Positions 54,172 to 63,866 are shown, counted from the first letter of the stretch. The stretch is DNA of 64,000 nucleotides from RI-153 sp041391225 (GCA_041391225.1 JAWKOL010000012.1:124001-188000); one strand, 5' to 3'. Notes: a model not told the origin generated them from the letters alone. Translations and numbers: made by a program.

Positions 54172-55080
54172 ATGGGCATACAGGACGCGCACGCCGCAGC
54201 ATTCGCCTGCCTGCTGCAACGCTTTGCACCCGGGGCGCAGTTGACCCGCGCCTGGCCGCTCGTCGGCGGCGTCTCCGCCGAGGTGACCGCGCTGGATTAC
54301 GTCACCTCGGGCGGGGATCGACAAAAGGCAGTGGCGCGGCGGCATGGGCCGGTGGATCTGGCGCGCGATCCACACATTGCCGCGCATGAGTCTCGTCTGC
54401 TGCAAACCGTGTGCGCATCGGGGTTGCCCGCGCCTGCGCCGCTCTTCGTAGACGACGCCTGCGATCTGTTCCCGTCGCCTGTCCTCGTAGTGGCCTACGT
54501 CGAGGGCGAAATTGTGCTCGATCCGCCGGATCTTGGCGGCTATCTGCACCAACTGGCCAACTTCCTCGCGCAGTTGCACGCCGTCGACATCACCAGCGCT
54601 GCGCTAGACTTTTTGCCGCGGTTGGGATGGCAGGTTGGCCCTCCCCCGGCACTCGTTGACGAATCGCTCAGCGAAGACATGATCCGCCGTGTGCTGGCGA
54701 ACAGCGCGCCACAGGCCAGAGGCCGCACCGTTTTGTTGCACGGCGACTTCTGGCCGGGGAACGTGCTGTGGCGTGGGGATCAACTGGCGGCTGTGGTCGA
54801 TTGGGAAGACGCAGCGTTGGGCGATCCACTGGCCGATGTGGGCAACGCCCGCTTGGAGATCCTGTGGGCGCTGGGCGAGGCGGCGATGACGCAATTCACA
54901 GCCCGCTATCAAGCACTGACCGGCGCAGACTACGCCCCGCTGCCCTACTGGGATCTACGTGCGGCGCTGCGCCCGGCAGGCAAATTGGGCGGATGGGGGC
55001 TGCCGCCAGAACAAGAGGATCACATACGCGCCCTGCACAAAGGTTTCGTACAACAGGCGATGGCACAGATCGAAGGTTAA
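54172..55080 (+). CDS. Aminoglycoside-phosphotransferase-like kinase, 302 aa
   Basis: APH/choline-kinase-fold protein: TVLLHGDFWPGNVLWRG (catalytic His-Gly-Asp and Asn) and AAVVDWEDAALGDPLADVGN (metal Asp). The N-lobe is divergent but shows a possible Lys at ARRHGP. It may phosphorylate a small hydroxylated molecule; actual antibiotic resistance cannot be inferred. It starts 4 nt after the VOC-methyltransferase stop, so both probably share a transcript. Its stop is 15 nt from the convergent PA14 gene. Confidence 0.82.
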   Translation: MGIQDAHAAAFACLLQRFAPGAQLTRAWPLVGGVSAEVTALDYVTSGGDRQKAVARRHGPVDLARDPHIAAHESRLLQTVCASGLPAPAPLFVDDACDLFPSPVLVVAYVEGEIVLDPPDLGGYLHQLANFLAQLHAVDITSAALDFLPRLGWQVGPPPALVDESLSEDMIRRVLANSAPQARGRTVLLHGDFWPGNVLWRGDQLAAVVDWEDAALGDPLADVGNARLEILWALGEAAMTQFTARYQALTGADYAPLPYWDLRAALRPAGKLGGWGLPPEQEDHIRALHKGFVQQAMAQIEG

Positions 55081-55095
55081 CCCAGCCATCGTGGG

Positions 55096-56163
55096 CTACG
55101 GCGCAATGACCATGTCGCGCACGGATACGTCGCTGCGAATGTACCAGGCGTTGACCCAGCCGGTGACGCCCTTGGCGCGGATCTCGATCCACGTGCCGCG
55201 GGCGTTGCGGTAACCAGTCAGTTCCACTACGTCCTGGCGGCTGATGGTTGTGAGGATGCCGTAGCCTACGCCCGGTCCGCGACGAACGTTGAGGTAACGG
55301 GCATTGATCAACACACCGGTGTACGGGTAGACATACACCGGACCGCCGGTTCCGTAGGCAGGGGTAGGGGTGGGCGCAGGCGTCGAAGTCACCGGGGACC
55401 CCGCCCACGAGGTGATGTTGTCGCGGAAGGGGTAAAGGAGCCACTCGGGCCGACCGTTGTCGGTATCGCCCAACGAATCCAACATGCGCCCTTGTGTCCA
55501 CAGTTCCACGCGATAGGGTTGCCCGCGGTTTCCGTAGTACGCTTCCACGGGCAAGCCGTCGATCTTGATCCGTCCGCTGGCGTCGATAGGACCAACCCCG
55601 CCCGGCGTCATGTACTGCCATTCGCCGCTGGGCATTCGTCGATAGACGCGCACCCACGTCCCCGGCGCGGCGTAGGTGATGATGTTGCCGATCAGTCGCG
55701 ACGATTCCTTGCGAGCCCAACTGAGGCGGACGGAGGCTGATCCTGTGTGCTCGAAGTATTCCAGTCGCACCGTCTGGTTCCCCGCGCCAAGATGAATGGT
55801 CCCGGTGCGGGTAGCGCCACTGCTCTCGCGCCAATCGTCGATGATCAACGTGCCGCCTACAAACAGGCGCACACCATCGTCCGCGGCCACGCTGAACTCG
55901 TAGTCGCCTTCGTCGAAGTAGAGTGTCTGTGTCCACCGCACCGAGAAATCATCGGCAGGGATCAGGCCGTCGGGCGATCCGTTGCCCCAGTTGAAGTCGA
56001 TGCCGGCATCGGTGCGCACAACAGACGGCGCGCCGGCCAGATCACGGTTGGCAAAGTACTCGGCGTACCAGCCCCCGTCGGCGTGGGAAGTTGCCGAACT
56101 CATAAAGAGCAATGCACAAAACACGAGCACCGAAGCAGCGCCACTCCCTAGAAATCGTTTCAT
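55096..56163 (-). CDS. Secreted PA14 plus SH3 domain protein, 355 aa
   Basis: Start ATG at 56163 follows GGAGG. Signal peptide: GAASVLVFCALLFMSSATSHA. The PA14 domain follows at once (GGWYAEYFANRDLAGAPSVV, then FEYSVAADDGVRLFVGG-type positions with GNQTVRLEYFEHTGSASVRL). A middle beta region contains TWVRVYRRMPSGEWQYMTPG. A short PTPTPA linker leads to a bacterial SH3 domain (LNVRRGPGVGYGILTTISRQ, GWVNAWYIRSD). Probably a cell-surface carbohydrate- or wall-binding protein. No catalytic domain is seen. Confidence 0.82.
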   Translation of the reverse strand: MKRFLGSGAASVLVFCALLFMSSATSHADGGWYAEYFANRDLAGAPSVVRTDAGIDFNWGNGSPDGLIPADDFSVRWTQTLYFDEGDYEFSVAADDGVRLFVGGTLIIDDWRESSGATRTGTIHLGAGNQTVRLEYFEHTGSASVRLSWARKESSRLIGNIITYAAPGTWVRVYRRMPSGEWQYMTPGGVGPIDASGRIKIDGLPVEAYYGNRGQPYRVELWTQGRMLDSLGDTDNGRPEWLLYPFRDNITSWAGSPVTSTPAPTPTPAYGTGGPVYVYPYTGVLINARYLNVRRGPGVGYGILTTISRQDVVELTGYRNARGTWIEIRAKGVTGWVNAWYIRSDVSVRDMVIAP

Positions 56164-56354
56164 CGCAGCCTCCATCGCACTTGGCGATTTACCGTCAACA
56201 CGCATCTACTTAACTCGAAAACACGCGCTGAGTTCATTCTCGCGCAGCCTCATTCTACCGCATCTGCGCAATATCCGATCTGAGTGAGACAATCGTTCGA
56301 TCTGAACGCGCCACTTGTCGAAAAGCGCAGAGCAAACCCACAGTGGAGAAACCT

Positions 56355-56828
56355 ATGACAAACGAAGCCATACGCCAGACGTTGATCGAAAAGATCAGCG
56401 CGCTCCCCGCTCAGATCGCCGCACTGACAACCGGCCTATCCAGCGACGAACTGACCACCGCCTACATCCCAGGCGAGTGGACGGTGGCGCAGAATGTTCA
56501 TCACCTGGCCGATTCGCACATGAACAGCTACATCCGCTGCAAACTCATCGCCACGGAAGAGCAGCCGCCGCTCAAGCCATACGATCAGGACCAATGGGCG
56601 CGCTTCCCCGACGCCACAAACGCCGACATCGCCGGATCGCTGGCGCTGTTGACAGCGCTGCACGGCCGCTGGGTGACGTTCTGGCAGAACCTCAGCGCCG
56701 AAGATTGGGCACGCACCGGCTACCACCCCGAGAACGGAGTGGTAGCACTGGATCAGCAGTTGGTCCTCTACGCGGAACACGGCGAAGCGCACATCGAACA
56801 GATCCAGCGGACGCTGGCGCACAAGTAA
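56355..56828 (+). CDS. DinB-family protein, 157 aa
   Basis: Four-helix DinB/YfiT-like fold. The metal His positions are visible in AQNVHHLADSHMNSYIRCK and YAEHGEAHIEQIQRTLA. Residues IPGEWTVAQ before the first His are typical. ATG at 56355 follows TGGAGAAA; a GTG 12 nt upstream is possible. Members include thiol-dependent transferases, but the activity here is unknown. Confidence 0.82.
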   Translation: MTNEAIRQTLIEKISALPAQIAALTTGLSSDELTTAYIPGEWTVAQNVHHLADSHMNSYIRCKLIATEEQPPLKPYDQDQWARFPDATNADIAGSLALLTALHGRWVTFWQNLSAEDWARTGYHPENGVVALDQQLVLYAEHGEAHIEQIQRTLAHK

Positions 56829-56925
56829 TGTGTGTTGCGTGCGATGATGCGTCACATTCGGCAGCATCAGCCCAATGAAATGGCGACTTTCTCTTCCCAC
56901 GCATCACGCATTACGCATCACCAAT
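56824..56925. repeat. ACGCATC/TAATGCG-type repeat in a convergent gap
   Basis: TAATGTGTGTTGCGTGCGAT at the DinB end faces ACGCATCACGCATTACGCAT at the Rieske gene end. The arms are diverged but alignable. Confidence 0.7.
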
Positions 56926-57295
56926 ACACAACCACATCGCCTGCCTCTGCCTCCACGCGATAGGACTTGACGCGCAGCCGCTCGTCGAAGAGGGCGCGCC
57001 CAGTCTTGATGTCAAACTCCCACTGGTGCCAGGGACATTTGAGGATCTCGCCCTCGCGCCCGTATTCAACTTGGGTGACACTCTCTGCTGTCACCAGAGG
57101 ACGCACGCGGCCGTGGCAGAGCGGTCCACCGCGGTGGGGGCAGTAGTTGAGCAACGCATAGTAGACGCCGTCGAGGTTGAAGACGCCAATCTCGCGGCCG
57201 TCCACTGTCACCACGCGCCGCTCGCCCGGCCCAAATTCGTCCACGCGCGCCACCACGCGGCGCTTCACCTTCGCAGCAGATTCCGATTTCGCCAT
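56918..57295 (-). CDS. Rieske [2Fe-2S] protein, 125 aa
   Basis: Cluster ligands: NYCPHRGGPLCHG (Cys-x-His) and LKCPWHQWEFD (Cys-x2-His), with a normal spacing of about 28 residues. Single-domain soluble ferredoxin-type Rieske protein. It probably delivers electrons to, or is part of, an oxygenase. The amidohydrolase gene lies upstream on the same strand after a hairpin repeat, suggesting a joint role in degrading an aromatic or amide compound. Confidence 0.88.
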   Translation of the reverse strand: MAKSESAAKVKRRVVARVDEFGPGERRVVTVDGREIGVFNLDGVYYALLNYCPHRGGPLCHGRVRPLVTAESVTQVEYGREGEILKCPWHQWEFDIKTGRALFDERLRVKSYRVEAEAGDVVVYW

Positions 57296-57311
57296 AATCT
57301 GGTCCTAAGGG

Positions 57312-57391
57312 TGAGATAGAACGCGGATTGGGCGGATCAAAACGGATTGCTACAGAATAAATTCGCCCAATCCGCCCAATCCGCGTTCTAT
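57312..57391. repeat. Hairpin repeat, CGGATTGGG-word family
   Basis: ATAGAACGCGGATTGGGCGG faces CCGCCCAATCCGCGTTCTAT. The TAG stop of the amidohydrolase (57388-57390) is inside the conserved right end. Confidence 0.9.
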
Positions 57392-58497
57392 TTTGGAAGA
57401 TCGTAGAGTTCCCGCGCATTGTCCGACATGATCCGCCGCCGCAAGGACGCATCGAAGCCCTGCAAGAAGGTGCTGGGTTCATCCCAATCCCAATGCGGGT
57501 AGTCGCTGGCAAAGACCATCACCTCGTCGGCGCGCATCCATTCCAGGAACTTGCCCAGATCGGCTTTGGTGGGCGTGTCGGGCAGGGGTTGCGAGCCGAA
57601 GCGGATGTTGCTGCGCACATATTCGCTGGGTAGTTTCTTCACCCACGGTGTGTAATCGCGCAGGCCCTTCCAGTCGCCGTCCATGTGCCAGAGCAGGCCC
57701 GGCACCCAGAAGACATCGTGCTCGATGAAAAGGAAGCGGAAATCCGGGTACTTCTCAAAAACACCTTCACAGATCAGGCTGACGGTGTGCGCCATCGCGA
57801 TCTGTGGGCGCGCCATGCGCATCTCAAGGTAGTAGGTGGGGTAACCGGCGGCAGTGGGCGGCGCTGCGATCCCCGCTCCCTCCCCCCCAAAGTGGACGCA
57901 GACCGGCAGCCCGTGCCGCTCACACGCTTCGTAGATGGGATGGTAGAAGCGATTGCCGAAGGGCAGGCGCGCCCCAGCAGGCATCAACACCTGGACGAAT
58001 TCCTTGTGCGGGGCCAGCCGTTCGATCTCTGCTACAGCCTGTTGCGGATCCGTGGGCGCAATGTGGATCGAAGGCGCGGAAGCGCGGGTCCTGGCTTCAC
58101 CCAATGCGCCAACGTCCAGTCGTTGAAGGCGCGGCAATAGGCGGCGGCGTAGTCGGGATCGGGATGGACGGCGGCGGCGTACGGCCCACCGGTGAGGACG
58201 GCCACATCAATGTCGTAGACGTTGAGATGCTTCTCGATGCAGACCTGCGGCACCGTAGCGGGATTGGTCTCCTGACCAACCCACAGGTCATGGCGCGCCC
58301 CACTGCCAGGGACATTGGTGTAGCCCAGCCCCGGCATGATTGGGCCGAAATCTTTGATGTACTACTGGTAGTGGCGAGGCAAATAGGGGAACAACGTGGA
58401 TGGCTCTTCAAACTGATGGTGTACATCGCAGTCCACAATACGCAGCCGTTCGGCGGATGCGGCGTCGGACCGGACGTCGTCTTTGACCTCGATCATG
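57388..58497 (-). pseudogene. Amidohydrolase-2-family protein, in-frame TAG and one frameshift
   Basis: Start ATG at 58497 reads MIEVKDDVRSDAASAERLRI, then DCDVHHQFEEPSTLFPYLPR (the Asp-x-Asp/His start of amidohydrolase 2). An in-frame TAG interrupts it at 58362-58364 (HYQ stop YIKDFGP). A frameshift near 58083 then changes from LAHWVKPGPALPRL to SIHIAPTDPQQAVAEIERLA. The remainder is intact: LPVCVHFGGEGAG, FLFIEHDVFWVPGLL, MVFASDYPHWDWDEP and SDNARELYDLP. Repaired length about 370 aa. These enzymes decarboxylate or hydrolyse aromatic-type acids with a metal ion. Next to a Rieske gene. Confidence 0.8.
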
Positions 58498-58588
58498 TGG
58501 CTCTCCTTGTGTGATCCGGTTAAGCATGACGGATAATGTGCGTCGGATGATTCGCATAGGGCGTAGGCGCGGCGAGCGGAGGGAATTG

Positions 58589-58659
58589 TCTACAAACACG
58601 GATTGGAAGGAACACAAATTCTATCCTAGATCCGTGTTCCTTCCAATCCGTGTTTACAA
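58589..58659. repeat. Hairpin repeat, AACACGGATT family
   Basis: GTCTACAAACACGGATTGGA and following faces GTTCCTTCCAATCCGTGTTT with near-perfect pairing over about 26 nt. Sister of 12054-12127. Confidence 0.88.
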
Positions 58660-58687
58660 ACTGGGGTTGGCAGCGTCGGAGAATTGA

Positions 58688-59797
58688 CTAGCTCACCGCG
58701 GCAACGACGCAGTTCTTCCCCTGCGCCTTGCCGGCGTAGAGGGCGCGGTCGGCCACCATGACGGTGCGTTCGAGGCCGTCGCCCAGGCGATGATCACTGA
58801 CGCCGAAGCTCATGGTCACCGAAAGCCGCAGATCGCCGCACAGGCACACATGGCCTTCCAGTGCTTTGCGTACACGCTCGGCCACGATCATGGCGTCTTC
58901 GCGATCTGTGTCGGGCAGGAAGATGAGGAATTCTTCCCCGCCCCAGCGCGCAATCTGATCCTGTGCGCGCACAGAGATACGCAACAACTGCGCCATCTCT
59001 TTCAGCACCAGATCACCACAATGGTGACCATACTGATCATTGATGCGCTTGAAATCGTCGATATCGCCCAGGATCACGGCGAATGGGTTCCGTGCGTCCA
59101 CGCGCAGCAGCGCTCGTTCCAGCATTTCGTGCATGGAGCGCCGGTTGAGCAGGCCGGTGAGGGTGTCGGTGCGGGCGAGGTAGTCGAGGTGACGGTTGAC
59201 GGAGCGCAACTGCAATTCCACATCTTCCACGGCCCTTGTGTAGACAAAACCCAGCAGCACGTTAATTAAGAAGAAGGTGAAAAGATTGACGCGCTCGAAG
59301 AAGGTGAGCAGTGCAGTTGAAATCGCCGGGTTGGCTATGCCCCGAGAAACGCCGAACAACGACACATAGAGCACAAACATTGTGACCGCGCCCAGCAGTT
59401 TGAAAACCAACCGCCGCGACGGATGGAAGAAGCTGAAGAGCGCGATCACAGAAATGTAGTAATGAAATCCGCTTGCCCACCCAAGCACCAATGTGGCAAT
59501 AGCCGCATGAACCAGGATCTCGGCAGCGCACAGGAAAAAGGCCAGATCGAGTTGACCTCGCTTCCCCAGCCAGATCGCGATCATGTAGATCATGACGCTC
59601 CCCACGTTGATCCAGGCTAGGCTGTCGACGCCAATCGTCCAGAAAATGGCGATAAAGCAGGCATGAACACACAGCGCCACATAGACGAAAAAGCGCACGA
59701 GCAGCGTGAAACGCTGGCGCGCGGCCGAACGCAGGATCTGCTGGGTAGGGGATAGCTCCTGCGCCAACACCTGTCGGCCGTCTGTAACTACGCTCAT
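58688..59797 (-). CDS. Membrane-bound diguanylate cyclase (GGDEF), 369 aa
   Basis: ATG at 59797 follows AGGAGA. About six hydrophobic helices occupy residues 30-190 (for example VRFFVYVALCVHACFIAIFW and ALFSFFHPSRRLVFKLLGAV). Then the GGDEF domain: TDTLTGLLNRRSMHEMLERA, ILGDIDDFKRINDQYGHHCG (metal Asp) and RWGGEEFLIFLPDTD with intact GGEEF active site. RAQD lies five residues before it, matching the RxxD inhibitory site. It makes cyclic-di-GMP, with product inhibition expected. No EAL domain is fused. Stands alone. Confidence 0.93.
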   Translation of the reverse strand: MSVVTDGRQVLAQELSPTQQILRSAARQRFTLLVRFFVYVALCVHACFIAIFWTIGVDSLAWINVGSVMIYMIAIWLGKRGQLDLAFFLCAAEILVHAAIATLVLGWASGFHYYISVIALFSFFHPSRRLVFKLLGAVTMFVLYVSLFGVSRGIANPAISTALLTFFERVNLFTFFLINVLLGFVYTRAVEDVELQLRSVNRHLDYLARTDTLTGLLNRRSMHEMLERALLRVDARNPFAVILGDIDDFKRINDQYGHHCGDLVLKEMAQLLRISVRAQDQIARWGGEEFLIFLPDTDREDAMIVAERVRKALEGHVCLCGDLRLSVTMSFGVSDHRLGDGLERTVMVADRALYAGKAQGKNCVVAAVS

Positions 59798-59936
59798 GAG
59801 ATCTCCTGCTCTGCTGATCGATGATTCGTTGGCAATGGTTGTGCGCGGTCAATACAAGCGCAGCAAGAAAACCGATGCCTTCTTAGGAAGATATAACGAA
59901 TTGATCGCAAAGAAAATAAGGAAAAAGCGTAGTAAA

Positions 59937-61118
59937 TCAGTGTATCAAATGGCCACGAACGAGGACGTGTTTCAAGTTTAGATCGCTATCAAGGACGAGG
60001 AGATCAGCGTCGCTGCCAGGCATGAGGGATCCCTTACGCGGGGACAGGCCAAGCAGAAGCGCCGGTGCATGGGTAGCCATGTAAACAGCGGTATGCAGGG
60101 GCAGGCGCGCCAGTTTCACGGCGCGCTGGAGCGCATCGAGAAGGGTGATGGTGCTGCCGGCCAGCCAGCCCCCGCCGCGCCCGCTGGTGGCAAAGCCTTC
60201 GGGGTGGATCGTCACTTCCAGCCCACCGCCGGTGTAGTTGCCTGGCGGGCAGCCTGCCACCGTCGACGCGTCGGAAACGAGGACGACGTGATCGGCGCCC
60301 TTCACCTGTACCAGGGGCGCAAGCAGCGCTGGGTGGAAGTGGTGGCCGTCCATGATCACGCCGCAGGTGAGATTGGGTTCGGCCAGCAGCGTGCCTACGA
60401 TGCCCGGCTCCGAGGCCATGAAGCCCAGCACACCCGGCGCGCGGTGGGGCCAATCGCTGGCGTTGCCGGCATGGGTGACACAAGATAGCCCGGCCCGCAG
60501 CGCATCCTGCATTGTGGCGTACGTCGCCGCCGTGTGCCCAGCGGAGACGATGATGCCTTGCTGCACCAGCGCCGCGATCACCGGCAACGCGCCGGGCAAT
60601 TCGGGAGCCAGCGTGAAAAGCGAAATCCGTCCGCGTGCGGCGTCTACGAAGCGATGCGCCAGATTCGCGTCGGGCAGGGTCAGCGCCGCCGGATCGTGAG
60701 CGCCGCTCTTCTCCGGCGCCAGGAACGGACCTTCCAGGTGAATGCCGGGCAACGTCATGTTGGGGGCGTCGTCGAGGTAGTCGGCCAGCACGCGCAGGCT
60801 CTGTGTCAACGTCTCCACCGGCGCGGTGACCAGCGTGGGCAGCAGCGTCGTTGTCCCCCGGCTGCGGTGATGGGCGAGGATGGCGTCGAAATGGGACCGG
60901 TGCTGCGCCTGAAAGCTCCAATTCAGCGCGCCGTTGACCTGAATGTCGATCAGGCCGGGGATCACGACGTCATCCCCCGCGTCGAGGATGCCGTCGCCGC
61001 TGGTCACCGTCCTGTCTACCGCGGCAATGACACCATCCTCCAGCCAGAGGGTCCCCTGTTCGAGGAAACCTTCAGGCGTCCAGATTTTGCCGGCGAAGAT
61101 AGCGCGGGGGGTGGACAT
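59937..61118 (-). CDS. nagA: N-acetylglucosamine-6-phosphate deacetylase, 393 aa
   Basis: ATG at 61118 follows AAAGGATC. NagA motifs: VVIPGLIDIQVNGALNWSFQ, PGIHLEGPFLAPEKSGAHDP (metal Glu), GIIVSAGHTAATYATMQDAL (His), GVIMDGHHFHPALL and HVVLVSDASTVAG (catalytic Asp). The usual THLFNAM loop reads THAGNASDW, a divergence that may affect specificity. It removes acetate from GlcNAc-6-phosphate. nagB lies just upstream on the same strand, so the two probably form one transcript for amino-sugar recycling. Confidence 0.9.
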   Translation of the reverse strand: MSTPRAIFAGKIWTPEGFLEQGTLWLEDGVIAAVDRTVTSGDGILDAGDDVVIPGLIDIQVNGALNWSFQAQHRSHFDAILAHHRSRGTTTLLPTLVTAPVETLTQSLRVLADYLDDAPNMTLPGIHLEGPFLAPEKSGAHDPAALTLPDANLAHRFVDAARGRISLFTLAPELPGALPVIAALVQQGIIVSAGHTAATYATMQDALRAGLSCVTHAGNASDWPHRAPGVLGFMASEPGIVGTLLAEPNLTCGVIMDGHHFHPALLAPLVQVKGADHVVLVSDASTVAGCPPGNYTGGGLEVTIHPEGFATSGRGGGWLAGSTITLLDALQRAVKLARLPLHTAVYMATHAPALLLGLSPRKGSLMPGSDADLLVLDSDLNLKHVLVRGHLIH

Positions 61119-61135
61119 TGCGAGATCCTTTGTGG

Positions 61136-61412
61136 AGGGTGAATGGTGACTGGTGATTGGTGAATGGGATCGTGTGGAGCCAATGATGCGGCATTGGCAG
61201 CCGTAGGTTGGGTTGGCGCCTGGAATCAGCATGTCAACGGAAAATGATCCCGGCGCCAACCCAACTTGTGTGGTCAACGTTAAACGATGGGTGCCGCAGA
61301 AAGTCGCTTGACCAACCGAATGAACGGTGAGTGATCGTATCGTCGCTTCAGTCTCTGAACGAGCAGAACCCATCCTACGAGTGGGTCACTTGCACCAAAT
61401 CACCAATCAGAT
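61136..61412. repeat. GGTGATT words flanking a GTTGGGTTGGCGCC stem, between nagB and nagA
   Basis: GAATGGTGACTGGTGATTGG (61140 on) faces ACCAAATCACCAATCAG (61394-61410). In between, a perfect 14-bp stem GTTGGGTTGGCGCC / GGCGCCAACCCAAC (61207-61220 and 61252-61265). The right end supplies the TGA stop of nagB. No gene lies in this gap of about 290 bp. Confidence 0.8.
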
Positions 61413-62174
61413 CTGCGTCAACAACCCCGCCGATCCTTCATCCAGATACACCCAACAATCCGCGTGTCCGCGCAACGCCGACGCCGGGCAGTCGGGCGTG
61501 ATGGGGCCAGCCAGCGCGCAGCGGACGGCTTCGGCCTTGCGCGCGTCGGGGACCACACACGAGATCGTCCTGGCGGCGAGGATGGCGGGGATCGACATGG
61601 AAAGCGCTTGTGGCGGCACCGCGGCCAGATCAGGGAAATGTCCTTCGCCCACTTGTTGGCGGCGGCAGGCTTCGTCCAGGTTCACCACCAGCACTTTGGC
61701 GTCGGTGGTGAAGTCCGCAGGCGGATCATTGAAGGCCAGGTGACCGTTTTCACCGATGCCGATGCAGGCCACGTCAACGGGATGCCGGCGCAGCAATGCG
61801 TCGTAGCGGGTGGCCTCGGCCAGGGGATCGGCGGCGTTGCCGTCGAGCAGGTGCATGGCCTTCACCTGCACATGATCGAAGAAACGTTCGCGCAGGTAGC
61901 GCCGAAAACCCGCCGGGTGCGCCGGATCAAGCCCGATGTATTCGTCCAGGTGAAAAGCGATCACCCGCGACCAGTCGATGTCGGTTCGTTGTAGCAGCGC
62001 CGCCAGGAACTCGTACTGCGACGCGCCGGTTGCCAGCACAAGATTGGCTTCGCCCCGCTCCGTCAGCGCCTGGTTGAGGCGCCCGGCCACAAACTCAGCG
62101 GCAGCCTGGCCCATCGTCACCTTGTCGGCGTAGAGTTCAACGTGGACGTCGTCTACAGAGAAATCGCGTAGCAA
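61407..62174 (-). CDS. nagB: Glucosamine-6-phosphate deaminase, 255 aa
   Basis: TTG start at 62174 is fixed by AAAGGAGCC upstream. NagB motifs: NLVLATGASQYEFL (phosphate loop), VIAFHLDEYIGLDPAHPAGF (catalytic Asp) and ACIGIGENGHLAFNDPPADF (conserved ENGHxAFNDP with Glu and His). It converts glucosamine-6-phosphate to fructose-6-phosphate and ammonia. It is the first gene of the nagB-nagA unit. Confidence 0.9.
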   Translation of the reverse strand: MLRDFSVDDVHVELYADKVTMGQAAAEFVAGRLNQALTERGEANLVLATGASQYEFLAALLQRTDIDWSRVIAFHLDEYIGLDPAHPAGFRRYLRERFFDHVQVKAMHLLDGNAADPLAEATRYDALLRRHPVDVACIGIGENGHLAFNDPPADFTTDAKVLVVNLDEACRRQQVGEGHFPDLAAVPPQALSMSIPAILAARTISCVVPDARKAEAVRCALAGPITPDCPASALRGHADCWVYLDEGSAGLLTQI

Positions 62175-62215
62175 GAGGGTGGCTCCTTTGGGTGGCAGGT
62201 GGCAAGTTGCAGGTC

Positions 62216-62261
62216 AGCATCGTCGTCGGTCGTCCGTCGTCGGTCGTCCGTCGTCGATCTT
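62216..62261. repeat. GTCGTCG/GTCGTCC tandem heptamers
   Basis: Five to six heptamers (GTCGTCG, GTCGTCC alternating) in the leader region of nagB, between its start and the promoter at 62268. No opposite arm. Confidence 0.85.
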
Positions 62262-62267
62262 CCAGGC

Positions 62268-62297
62268 AGTATAGCCCAAACTTGACATCTAGCCCAA
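62268..62297 (-). promoter_or_regulatory. Possible sigma70-type promoter for nagBA
   Basis: On the minus strand TTGGGC (forward 62292-62297) and TATACT (forward 62268-62273) with an 18-nt spacer. The leader would contain the heptamer array. A moderate match. Confidence 0.4.
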
Positions 62298-62362
62298 GTG
62301 GAAGAAAGATCACAGTTAGTCTATGTAGTTTCCCCAAACCACACACAGAAAGAGAATGAGCA

Positions 62363-63863
62363 ATGGCTGACTCAGCCCGTATGACACTGCATCCCGAGTT
62401 TCGCATCAGCGAGGTCGATGCGCGCATCTACGGTTCGTTCATCGAGCACCTGGGGCGCGCCGTCTATGGCGGCATCTACGAGCCGGGCCACCCGCAGGCC
62501 GACGCCGACGGCTTCCGCGAGGACGTGATCGGCCTGATCCGCGACTTGAATGTGCCCATCGTGCGCTATCCCGGCGGCAACTTCGTCTCCGGCTACGATT
62601 GGGAAGACGGCATCGGCCCCAAAGACCAGCGTCCGCGCCGCCTGGAGTTGGCCTGGCGCACCATCGAACCCAATCTCTTCGGCACCGATGACTTCGTGGA
62701 TTGGTGCCGCAAGGCCGGCACTGCGCCGATGCTGGCCGTCAACCTCGGCTCGCGCGGCCTGGAAGCCGCCCGCGACATCATCGAATACTGCAACCACCCC
62801 GGCGGCACGCTGTGGAGCGACAAGCGCATCGCCAACGGCCATGCCGACCCGCACAACGTCAAGGTCTGGTGCCTGGGCAACGAGATGGACGGCCCGTGGC
62901 AGATCGGCCACAAGACCGCCGACGAGTACGGTCGCCTCGCCCACGAAACCGCCAAGGTGATGAAGTGGGTGGATCCATCCATCGAATTGGTGGCGTGCGG
63001 CAGTTCCAACCGCAACATGCCCACCTTCGCGGCGTGGGAAGCCACCGTCCTCGATCACACCTACGAGCAGGTGGAATACCTTTCGCTGCACACCTACTAC
63101 GGCAATCACACCAACAACACGCCCAACTTCCTGGCCAAGTCCATCGACATGGATCGCTTCATCTCCAGCGTGGTGGGGATCTGCGACTACATCCAGGCCA
63201 AGAAGCGCAGCAAGAAGAAGATGATGCTCTCGTTCGACGAGTGGAATGTGTGGTACCACTCGCGCGCCGCCGACGCCGCCATGGATCCGTGGTGTCGCCC
63301 CGCCCCAGCTCGAAGACATCTACAACTTCGAGGACGCGCTGTTGGTGGGCCTGATGCTGATTACGTTGCTCAAGCACTCAGATCGCGTCAAGATGGCGTG
63401 TCAGGCCCAGCTTGTCAACGCGGGATCGCCGATCATGACGGCCGTCAACGGTCTGGCCTGGCGGCAGACCATTTACCATCCCTACTACCACGCCGCCCGC
63501 CAGTCACGGCGTCGCCCTGGATCTTAACCCGTCGTCGCCCGTGTACGACGACGCCGAGTTCGACGCCGTCCCCTACGTCGACGGTGTGGCCACGTGGAAC
63601 GAAGAAGTTTACGAGCTGACCGTCTTCGCCGTCAACCGCAACCTGAGCGACGCCCTGCCCATCAGCGCCGACGCCCGCGGCTTCGCCGGTTACCGCGGGT
63701 GGAGCACATCACGCTCACCCACCCCGATCTCAAGGCCGTCAACACCCAGGACAACCCCGACAACGTGTCCCCGCGCAGCAACGGCGACGCCCAGATCGTG
63801 GACAACGAACTGCGCGCCAGCCTGCCGGCGGCGTCTTGGAATGTGATTCGGATGAAGAAGTAG
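62363..63863 (+). pseudogene. GH51 alpha-L-arabinofuranosidase, three frameshifts
   Basis: ATG at 62363. N-terminal barrel: ISEVDARIYGSFIEHLGRAV, VPIVRYPGGNFVSGYDWED, KVWCLGNEMDGPWQIGHK (acid/base Glu) and MMLSFDEWNVWYHSR (nucleophile Glu). The frame breaks near 63290 (then APPQLEDIYNFEDALLVGLM), near 63505 (then GVALDLNPSSPVYDD) and near 63700 (then VEHITLTHPDLKAVNTQDNP). It ends LPAASWNVIRMKK, the normal GH51 end. Three single-base changes would restore about 500 aa. It releases arabinose from arabinan or arabinoxylan oligomers. No signal peptide, so intracellular. Confidence 0.85.
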
Positions 63864-63866
63864 AGA

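Noticed and set aside
59706..59981. A 91-codon plus-strand frame opposite the start of the diguanylate cyclase gene
   Set aside because: Overlaps the start of a clear gene on the other strand; no ribosome site, no domain.
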